DNA of 64,000 bases, taken from assembly GCF_048553275.1 (NCBI RefSeq), contig NZ_JBLZMW010000014.1:1-64000 (forward strand). Reading direction: 5' to 3'. The notes below the pieces were generated by a model that worked only from the letters and a program-made list of their open reading frames with translations, had not been told where the DNA came from and did not search any database. Below are positions 57,523 through 64,000 of the stretch, piece after piece; position 1 is the first letter of the stretch, and every line of letters starts with the position of its first letter. A program made the position numbers and the translations under genes. Source of the DNA: Pacificoceanicola sp048553275. Its GTDB lineage: Bacteria; Pseudomonadota; Alphaproteobacteria; Rhodobacterales; Rhodobacteraceae.

Positions 57523-60500
57523 ATGCCCAAACGTACCGACATCAAGTCCATCATGATCATCGGCGCGGGGCCTATTGTCATCGGGCAGGCCTGCGAATTC
57601 GACTACTCCGGCGCACAGGCCTGCAAGGCGCTGCGCGAAGAGGGCTACCGCGTCATTCTGGTCAACTCCAACCCGGCGACGATCATGACCGATCCGGGCC
57701 TTGCCGACGCCACCTACATCGAGCCGATCACCCCCGAGGTCGTCGCCAAGATCATCGAAAAGGAACGCCCCGACGCGCTCCTGCCGACCATGGGCGGGCA
57801 GACCGGTCTGAACACCTCGCTCGCGCTTGAAGAGATGGGCGTGCTGGAGAAATTCGGCGTCGAGATGATCGGGGCCAAGCGTGAGGCCATCGAGATGGCC
57901 GAGGACCGCAAGCTGTTCCGCGAGGCCATGGACCGCATCGGCCTCGAAAACCCCAAGGCCACCATCGTCACCGCCCCCAAGAACGCCAAAGGCAAGTTCG
58001 ACCTCGAAGCGGGTGTCGCGATTGCGCTCGAAACGCTGGAATACGTCGGCCTGCCCGCGATCATCCGCCCCGCCTTCACCCTCGGCGGGACCGGCGGCGG
58101 CGTGGCCTACAACCGAGAGGATTACATCCACTATTGCCGCTCCGGCATGGATGCCTCCCCGGTGGGCCAGATCCTCGTCGATGAATCGCTGCTCGGCTGG
58201 AAAGAATACGAAATGGAGGTCGTCCGCGACAAGGCGGACAACGCCATCATCGTCTGCGCCATCGAAAACGTCGATCCCATGGGCGTGCACACCGGCGACA
58301 GCATCACCGTCGCCCCGGCGCTGACCCTGACGGACAAAGAGTACCAGATGATGCGCTCCGCCTCGATCGCCGTGCTGCGCGAGATCGGCGTCGAGACCGG
58401 CGGCTCCAACGTGCAATGGGCGGTGAACCCGGACAACGGCCGCATGGTCGTGATCGAGATGAATCCGCGCGTCTCCCGCTCCTCCGCGCTCGCTTCGAAG
58501 GCAACCGGCTTCCCGATCGCCAAGATCGCTGCCAAGCTCGCCGTCGGCTACACCCTCGACGAGCTCGACAACGACATCACCAAGGTGACCCCGGCCTCTT
58601 TCGAGCCGACCATCGACTATGTCGTCACCAAGATCCCCAAATTCGCCTTCGAGAAATTCCCCGGCTCCCAGCCGCATCTGACCACCGCGATGAAATCCGT
58701 GGGCGAGGCCATGGCCATCGGCCGCACCATCCACGAATCCCTGCAAAAGGCCCTTGCCTCCATGGAGAGCGGCCTGACCGGCTTTGACGAAGTCACCATC
58801 GAGGGCGCGCCGGAGAAATCCGCCGTCATCAAGGCGATCTCCCAGCAGACCCCGGACCGGATGCGCACCATCGCCCAGGCCATGCGCCACGGGCTCACCG
58901 ACGACGAAATCCACGCCACCACCATGTTCGACCCGTGGTTCCTTGCCCGCATCCGCGAAATCGTCGAGGCCGAGAACACCGTCCGCGAAAACGGCCTGCC
59001 GACCGACGAAGCCGGCCTGCGCGATCTCAAGATGATGGGCTTCACCGACGCCCGCCTCGCCAACCTCACCGGCACCACCGAACAGGCCGTCCGCGCTGCC
59101 CGTCTCGATCTGAACGTCACCGCCGTCTTCAAGCGCATCGACACCTGCGCCGCCGAGTTCGAGGCTCAGACCCCCTACATGTACTCCACCTACGAAACCC
59201 CGATGATGGGCGAGGTCGAGTGCGAGGCCCGCCCCTCCGACCGCAAGAAGGTCGTGGTCCTTGGCGGTGGCCCGAACCGCATCGGCCAGGGCATCGAGTT
59301 CGATTACTGCTGCTGTCATGCCTGTTTCGCGCTCAGCGATCAGGGCTATGAAACCATCATGATCAACTGCAACCCCGAGACGGTCTCCACCGACTATGAC
59401 ACCTCGGATCGCCTCTACTTCGAGCCGCTGACCTTCGAACACGTCATGGAAATCCTGACCAAGGAACAGCAGAACGGCACGCTGCACGGCGTCATCGTCC
59501 AGTTCGGCGGCCAGACCCCGCTCAAACTCGCCAATGCGCTGGAGGCCGAAGGCATCCCGATCCTCGGCACCACGCCTGACGCCATCGACCTCGCCGAAGA
59601 CCGCGAACGCTTCCAGGCCCTCGTCAACAAACTGTCCCTGAAGCAGCCGAAGAATGGCATCGCCTCCACCGACGAACAGGCCCTCGCCATCGCCGAAGAC
59701 ATCGGCTTCCCTCTGGTCATCCGCCCGTCTTACGTGCTCGGCGGCCGCGCCATGGAAATCGTGCGCGACATGGACCACCTGCGCCGCTACATCAACGAGG
59801 CCGTCGTGGTCTCCGGCGACAGCCCCGTGCTGCTCGACAGCTACCTCTCCGGCGCGGTCGAACTTGACGTGGACGCGCTCTGCGATGGCACCGATGTGCA
59901 CGTCGCGGGCATCATGCAGCACATCGAAGAGGCGGGCGTGCACTCCGGCGACAGCGCCTGCTCGCTGCCGCCCTATTCGCTCGGCGCCGATGTTCTCGAC
60001 CGTATCAAGGTCCAGACCGTCGCCCTCGCCAAGGCCCTGAATGTCGTCGGCCTGATGAACGTGCAGTTCGCCATCAAGGACGATGAAATCTACCTCATCG
60101 AGGTCAACCCGCGCGCCTCGCGCACCGTGCCCTTCGTGGCCAAGGCCACCGACAGCGCCATCGCCTCCATCGCCGCCCGCCTCATGGCCGGGGAAAAGCT
60201 CAGCGACTTCCCGCTGCGCGCCGCCCATGCGGAGGCCACGGACTATGACACCGATGTGCCGATGGCCGACCCCATGACCCTCGCGGACCCCAACATGCCG
60301 TGGTTCTCGGTCAAGGAGGCGGTGCTGCCCTTCGCCCGCTTCCCCGGCGTCGACACCATCCTCGGGCCGGAAATGCGCTCGACCGGTGAAGTCATGGGCT
60401 GGGACCGCAGCTTCCCCCGCGCCTTCCTCAAGGCGCAGCTCGGCGCGGGCAACAACCTGCCGTCCGAGGGCGTGGTGTTTGTCTCGATCAAGGACGACGA

Positions 60501-60855
60501 CAAGACGCCACAGATGGTCGAGGCGGCACAGGTCCTCTCCGATCTCGGCTTTACCGTCATCGCCACCGGCGGCACGGCAAAATTCCTCGGCGAACACGGC
60601 ATTTCCTGCGAGACCGTGAAAAAGGTCTACGAAGGCCGTCCCAACGTGGTCGACCTGATGAAGGACGGCGGCATTCAGCTTGTCCTCAACACCACCGAAG
60701 GCAACGCCGCCGTGGAGGACAGCCGCGAAATCCGCTCCGTCGCTTTGTACGACAAAATCCCCTACTTCACGACAGCCGCCGGCGCCCACGCCGCAGCCCT
60801 CGCCATCAAGGCGCGCGAAGAGGGCGAACTGGTCGTGAAGTCGTTGCAGGGGTGA
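57523..60855 (+). CDS. carB: carbamoyl-phosphate synthase large subunit
   Basis: A 1110-aa enzyme assembling carbamoyl phosphate from bicarbonate, ammonia (delivered by CarA) and 2 ATP, for arginine and pyrimidine synthesis. Two ATP-grasp halves are visible: MIIGAGPIVIGQACEFDYSGAQA at the start of the first and VVLGGGPNRIGQGIEFDYCCCHA at the second. The oligomerisation region and C-terminal MGS-like allosteric domain (VIATGGTAKFLGEHGI) follow. Start ATG at 57523. carA is not adjacent. Confidence 0.97.
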   Translation: MPKRTDIKSIMIIGAGPIVIGQACEFDYSGAQACKALREEGYRVILVNSNPATIMTDPGLADATYIEPITPEVVAKIIEKERPDALLPTMGGQTGLNTSLALEEMGVLEKFGVEMIGAKREAIEMAEDRKLFREAMDRIGLENPKATIVTAPKNAKGKFDLEAGVAIALETLEYVGLPAIIRPAFTLGGTGGGVAYNREDYIHYCRSGMDASPVGQILVDESLLGWKEYEMEVVRDKADNAIIVCAIENVDPMGVHTGDSITVAPALTLTDKEYQMMRSASIAVLREIGVETGGSNVQWAVNPDNGRMVVIEMNPRVSRSSALASKATGFPIAKIAAKLAVGYTLDELDNDITKVTPASFEPTIDYVVTKIPKFAFEKFPGSQPHLTTAMKSVGEAMAIGRTIHESLQKALASMESGLTGFDEVTIEGAPEKSAVIKAISQQTPDRMRTIAQAMRHGLTDDEIHATTMFDPWFLARIREIVEAENTVRENGLPTDEAGLRDLKMMGFTDARLANLTGTTEQAVRAARLDLNVTAVFKRIDTCAAEFEAQTPYMYSTYETPMMGEVECEARPSDRKKVVVLGGGPNRIGQGIEFDYCCCHACFALSDQGYETIMINCNPETVSTDYDTSDRLYFEPLTFEHVMEILTKEQQNGTLHGVIVQFGGQTPLKLANALEAEGIPILGTTPDAIDLAEDRERFQALVNKLSLKQPKNGIASTDEQALAIAEDIGFPLVIRPSYVLGGRAMEIVRDMDHLRRYINEAVVVSGDSPVLLDSYLSGAVELDVDALCDGTDVHVAGIMQHIEEAGVHSGDSACSLPPYSLGADVLDRIKVQTVALAKALNVVGLMNVQFAIKDDEIYLIEVNPRASRTVPFVAKATDSAIASIAARLMAGEKLSDFPLRAAHAEATDYDTDVPMADPMTLADPNMPWFSVKEAVLPFARFPGVDTILGPEMRSTGEVMGWDRSFPRAFLKAQLGAGNNLPSEGVVFVSIKDDDKTPQMVEAAQVLSDLGFTVIATGGTAKFLGEHGISCETVKKVYEGRPNVVDLMKDGGIQLVLNTTEGNAAVEDSREIRSVALYDKIPYFTTAAGAHAAALAIKAREEGELVVKSLQG

Positions 60856-60915
60856 TTTTCCTCACCCGCGCCTCGGCGCGGGCGGGACGTCCAGTGGACG
60901 TCTCGGGAAAATCAC
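60852..60915. repeat. REP-like three-way junction overlapping the carB stop
   Basis: A 10-bp outer stem (gtgattttcc 60852-60861 with ggaaaatcac 60906-60915) encloses two perfect hairpins: cccgcgcc/ggcgcggg (60865-60882) and gacgtcca/tggacgtc (60886-60902). The whole can fold as a three-way junction and starts over the carB stop codon. It looks like a mobile or repetitive intergenic palindrome. The remaining 60916-61186 stretch has no gene. Confidence 0.6.
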
Positions 60916-61186
60916 GGGCGAAGCCCTGGCCGCAAATCTCGTAAGAAAAGAAAAAGCCCCGCCCCGAAAACCAGCCCTTTGCATTTCGTGGTGCAGATGA
61001 GCGCGAAGGGCTCTGAGTGCAATGTCCGTTTCGAGCCCGCAGTGACCGATGCTGCGCCTTGCACCAATGGCAGAAATGGCGCGATCGCATCAATGCGCTG
61101 CTGTTGACAGATAGAATTTTTCGCTAGTCAAATTTAGGACAAGTTTCATCGTAGTATGCCAACGATTTCAACCACCAGGACGACAT

Positions 61187-62065
61187 ATGGCATCTCAATT
61201 TTTATCAGACCAAAGGTACGGCCAGGTTGTGTATTCCGTAAACGGCCACGATACCACCACCCAGCAGGGATTGCGTGCAGCGTTGGCTGAAATGATTGCA
61301 TTGCTGGGTCAAATCGAAGAGCTTCTTAAAGAACGAAACATCAACTACTTTGGTTTGGACCCGACAGGCAATTGGCGGCCGGACCAAGGAATGTTTGATC
61401 CGTGGCAAGAAGACGGAGTGGGCTTCTGGGCAGCAATCGCCGCCGACTCCGGCTTGCGCAAGGATGCCATGGTTTGGTTTGACGCCGTTACGGCACTCAT
61501 CAAGCGGTCGGAGAAGCTGCAATCTTGGAGCGAGAGCCTTTGGGAGTGTGATACTTCGCAGCTGGGCGAATTTGGTGCGGCTGTGTGCGCGATCCAAGAC
61601 CTTGCTTTTGTGCCCGTTTACACCCAGTTCCTGCGACTCTGGGATATGGATCACGAGGTAAACCAAAGCGAGACGATCTCAATGATCGTTCAGAAGCACG
61701 GTCTTTGCCCGGAGACTGAGGATTTGCTCTACACCCGATGCGTGGACGCACAGGGTCAGGGCGGCTTTACCGAGCTTGAAGGCGCGTCCGACCTACTTGA
61801 AGACAAATATGATAATCTCGCGGAAGCACCATTGCTAAGAAAAATCGCTTCGGCGATCCACGCTGAAATCTATGAGGGTCGACGTAATGAATGGGAGAGA
61901 TACGTTTCAAAGGAAATTGCTCGCCCCGCAAGGATCGTTGATCGAGGGTATTTTGGGCGATCAGACAGCTCAAAGCTACACGAGGCCGCGACGCGAATTG
62001 TCGCCGAACTCGACGCTGCCGCCGGCCCTATGCCTTGGCGTGACTTCGATCATGACGCGCGCTAA
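61187..62065 (+). CDS. orphan hypothetical protein, 292 aa, atypical base composition
   Basis: A soluble, acidic, Trp-rich protein of no family known to me. Landmarks are LRAALAEMIALLGQIEELL near residue 28-48, the WRPDQGMFDPWQEDGVGFW region, SESLWECDTSQLG and the tail PMPWRDFDHDAR. An AGGA ribosome site precedes the ATG at 61187. Its GC content and codon use (AAA, TTT, GAT and CAA are frequent) differ clearly from the neighbouring carB, pointing to recent acquisition. It stands alone between the carB hairpin and the copy 2 repeat. Confidence 0.6.
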   Translation: MASQFLSDQRYGQVVYSVNGHDTTTQQGLRAALAEMIALLGQIEELLKERNINYFGLDPTGNWRPDQGMFDPWQEDGVGFWAAIAADSGLRKDAMVWFDAVTALIKRSEKLQSWSESLWECDTSQLGEFGAAVCAIQDLAFVPVYTQFLRLWDMDHEVNQSETISMIVQKHGLCPETEDLLYTRCVDAQGQGGFTELEGASDLLEDKYDNLAEAPLLRKIASAIHAEIYEGRRNEWERYVSKEIARPARIVDRGYFGRSDSSKLHEAATRIVAELDAAAGPMPWRDFDHDAR

Positions 62066-62391
62066 TCAGATGCTCGACCTATTTTGGGTGTCTTGAACGG
62101 TCGATCAAAGCGGACACTAAGACGAAAACCGCCAACCTCCGCTTTGTCCGCGGAGCCGACCTCCAGTGCATAAGTCAGCCTAAGATTTCTTTGGGAAGCC
62201 TTGTTGGACATTGCATCACGCCCGCAGGCATATCTTCCATGAGATACAACACGAAATGCAAAGGTCTGGCCCCGAAAAGGGCGCGCTTTAGTCTTGCGGC
62301 ACGAGGACAGAGGCCCGCGCGATCAACATCCTGTGAAAGCCTGATTGGAGGTCGGGGCCAAAGGGGCGGGCGAAGCCTTTTCCGGAGGCGG

Positions 62392-62517
62392 GTTAACAAC
62401 AAACCTGCCCACGCAACGCAGCAAACCTGCAAACCCTGGTTTGCAAACTGAGTTTTGTACCAAACTCGGCGAGAATCGTACCAAACTGTGGTTAACGTCC
62501 CCCGGAGAGGGGTTAAC
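62392..62517 (+). repeat. spaced-repeat intergenic element, copy 2
   Basis: Two GTACCAAAC units (62457-62465 and 62478-62486, 21-bp period), GAATC before the second, and GTTAAC 4 bp after it (62491-62496) reproduce copy 1 exactly in spacing, while the 7-bp spacer bases differ. Extra GTTAAC sites are at 62392 and 62512, and a GCAAACC/GGTTTGC inverted repeat precedes the first unit. It lies in the convergent gap 62066-62640, which otherwise contains no gene that I can support. Confidence 0.65.
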
Positions 62518-62640
62518 AAAAGGATAAACGTTGCGGTCTGGACCGAGGGGCCCCACTGCATCTGGTATGTCCGCAGCAGCGTACGGTCTGGAACCCCTCC
62601 GTACGCTGCCTTAACGCTCGGCGAAAAAGCCGAATTAACC

Positions 62641-63366
62641 TTACCAGGACCAATCGAACTTGCGGATCACCATCAGGCTGATCGTGCCGCTGTCGCGGTT
62701 CTCGACGACCGGCGAGTCGCCCGCATCCCCGACCAGCCGGGTCCAGCCAAGCGCGCCTTCGACGGCCCATACGTCATTGTAATCATGACGAATTGTCATC
62801 TCGATGCCGGACTTGTACAGGCCGCCGCCCGGCGAATAGGCCGCCAGCGATGCGCCGGCCGGCACGCCGAAATAGGTGGTCATGTATTCTTCGTTGGCAA
62901 AGGTCATACGCGGCCCGACGCGCAGCTCCGTGTCCCGTGCAACCTCCCAGATCACGTCCGAACCCAGATCCCCAACGATGCCCTCATGCCCCGTCACGCC
63001 CTTGCGCACGGCGCCCCAGACTTCGGCATTCTCCCAACGGTAGGAAATGCGACCGCCGATTTCCAAAGCGGAATCAACATCTTCGATGCCGGTAAGCCTG
63101 GGGTGATCATCCGCGGTGCGCGCTGCGAGGTAGCGAAATGACGGGCCGAACCCAAAGCCCAGACCATCGCCCCGCTCGATATTCAGCCCGAGCATCCGAA
63201 AAGTGTTAACGCTCCCCGTCCCGGTCGGCCCCGCCTCATAGCTATCCGCCCCCTCATAAACCACCCCCCCCCGCACACCGAGTCCGAGTTCGAAAGCCAG
63301 CGCGCGATCCTGAGCGTAGACTGGGCTGGCGGCACAAAGGATGAGAGCGGGAAGAAGAAGACGCAT
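62641..63366 (-). CDS. MipA/OmpV family outer membrane protein
   Basis: A 241-aa beta-barrel protein with signal peptide MRLLLPALILCAASPVYAQ. The mature start ALAFELGLGVRGGVVYEGADSY and GFGFGPSFRYL are family-like, and the chain ends with aromatic residues (KFDWSW) as BAM substrates do. OmpV/MipA proteins are implicated in envelope scaffold or osmotic functions. Divergent from gpmI. Confidence 0.85.
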   Translation of the reverse strand: MRLLLPALILCAASPVYAQDRALAFELGLGVRGGVVYEGADSYEAGPTGTGSVNTFRMLGLNIERGDGLGFGFGPSFRYLAARTADDHPRLTGIEDVDSALEIGGRISYRWENAEVWGAVRKGVTGHEGIVGDLGSDVIWEVARDTELRVGPRMTFANEEYMTTYFGVPAGASLAAYSPGGGLYKSGIEMTIRHDYNDVWAVEGALGWTRLVGDAGDSPVVENRDSGTISLMVIRKFDWSW

Positions 63367-63578
63367 GCGGAAGCTCCGGGGTTGGCAACGGGTTTCGGCA
63401 TTGAACTAGCACGCCCCGCGCCACTCGACAGGGGAAAACGGATTACTGTCGCAGCATTTCAGCTCTGATCGGGTATGGCCCAAACTGCCTGTTTGCGAAC
63501 ACCTGGAAAGTGCTTCGGCCTCTCCACATCGTTCGCGCGCTCTGTTAAACCGCTGCCAAAGCCAAGGAGGCCGAGCGC

Positions 63579-64000
63579 ATGAGCAAACCTGTCATCCTCA
63601 CCATTCTCGACGGTTGGGGTCTGTCCGACGACACCATCGCCAACGCGCCTTACCTGGCAAAAACGCCGACAATTGATAGGCTTATGGCGAGTTGTCCGCA
63701 TGCGACGCTAGTCACTTTCGGCCCCGATGTTGGCCTGCCGAGCGGGCAAATGGGCAACTCCGAGGTCGGGCACACCAATATTGGCGCCGGTCGCGTGGTG
63801 GCGATGGACCTTGGTCAGATCGACCTCGCCATCGAGGACGGCTCTTTCTTTGAAAACAAAGCGATACTGGAGTTTTGCGACACTGTTAAGGCCGCGGGTG
63901 GACGTGCGCATCTGATGGGCCTGACGTCCAATGGCGGCGTTCACAGTCATTCGAACCATGTGCTTGCTGCGGCGAAAATGCTCTCCGATCAGGGGCTTGA
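63579..64000 (+). CDS. gpmI: 2,3-bisphosphoglycerate-independent phosphoglycerate mutase (5' part)
   Basis: The first 140 codons of a cofactor-independent phosphoglycerate mutase (3-PGA to 2-PGA, Mn-dependent), cut by the window edge. Metal site ILDGWGLS, then GLPSGQMGNSEVGHTNIGAGR containing the phospho-Ser, and LTSNGGVHSHSNH. The start ATG at 63579 follows AAGGAGG 8 nt upstream. Confidence 0.95.
   Translation, partial: MSKPVILTILDGWGLSDDTIANAPYLAKTPTIDRLMASCPHATLVTFGPDVGLPSGQMGNSEVGHTNIGAGRVVAMDLGQIDLAIEDGSFFENKAILEFCDTVKAAGGRAHLMGLTSNGGVHSHSNHVLAAAKMLSDQGL

Noticed and set aside
57121..60789. 1222-codon open frame antisense to carB
   Set aside because: High GC makes stop codons rare in the antisense frame. 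The translation is His/Val/Asp-rich low-complexity and carB on the other strand is unmistakable.

Overview
The window looks like a chromosomal segment of a marine alphaproteobacterium of the Rhodobacterales (Roseobacter group). The evidence is the high GC content, the gene neighbourhoods (TctDE/TctCBA, DUF1467 next to methylmalonyl-CoA epimerase, DUF6455 proteins, Gbc-type Rieske demethylase), TTAA-N7-TTAA CtrA-type boxes and the REP-like hairpins. No phage, CRISPR array or rRNA was seen. The strain cannot be named from the sequence alone.

Layout: 1-1.4 kb is a graveyard of IS66 and IS3 transposase pieces and a frameshifted DedA/PAP2 fragment. 1.4-7.6 kb holds tamA-tamB (outer-membrane translocation and assembly module). 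7.6-10.2 kb is a PAS-GGDEF-EAL cyclic-di-GMP protein. 10.3-13 kb holds dgoK-dgoA (2-keto-3-deoxygalactonate catabolism) followed by comD-comE (sulfopyruvate decarboxylase). 13-21.9 kb is a carboxylate or organosulfonate uptake locus: a periplasmic binding protein and a TctE/TctD-type two-component system face tctC-tctB-tctA, followed by AtuA-like, DUF4387 and AbrB-type membrane genes. 22.2-26.1 kb has a trimethylamine-dehydrogenase-like flavoenzyme divergent from a ThDP enzyme. 26.1-29.7 kb holds a CbiX-like chelatase, a lytic transglycosylase, and pssA-psd for phosphatidylethanolamine. 29.7-34.4 kb is a YhaO/YhaN (SbcDC-like) nuclease-ATPase pair. 34.5-37.7 kb is an operon of formate/nitrite channel, fused PP2C phosphatase/Ser-Thr kinase, and cyanase. 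38.3-41.7 kb has an Rrf2 regulator and a GbcA/GbcB-like Rieske demethylase pair.

The most striking locus is 41.77-47.08 kb, an RNA-repair system. It contains rtcR (sigma-54 activator) divergent from rsr (a bacterial Ro60/TROVE protein), then an unannotated 600-bp gap, then rtcB (RNA ligase). The gap encodes three tandem Y-RNA-like RNAs. Each closes with a long stem carrying the same bulge signature. One is a near-perfect tRNA mimic that is circularly permuted, with a closed acceptor stem, D arm, anticodon-like arm and T arm. A second keeps the T arm and closed acceptor stem, and the third is a short form. A -24/-12 promoter lies in front of rsr. RtcR lacks a recognisable GAFTGA loop, and no rtcA is present in the window.

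The rest (47-64 kb) is mainly housekeeping: tRNA-Leu(CAG), an NDUFA9-like SDR, three tandem DUF6455 paralogs, an M48 lipoprotein protease, DUF167, a nitroreductase, an EI24 protein, DUF1467-mce, a response regulator, a small two-TM protein behind a CtrA box, aspS, an SDR, carB, a low-GC orphan gene, an OmpV/MipA protein and the start of gpmI. Two copies of an unexplained spaced-repeat element (GTACCAAAC twice plus GTTAAC) lie 40 kb apart, both in convergent intergenic regions.
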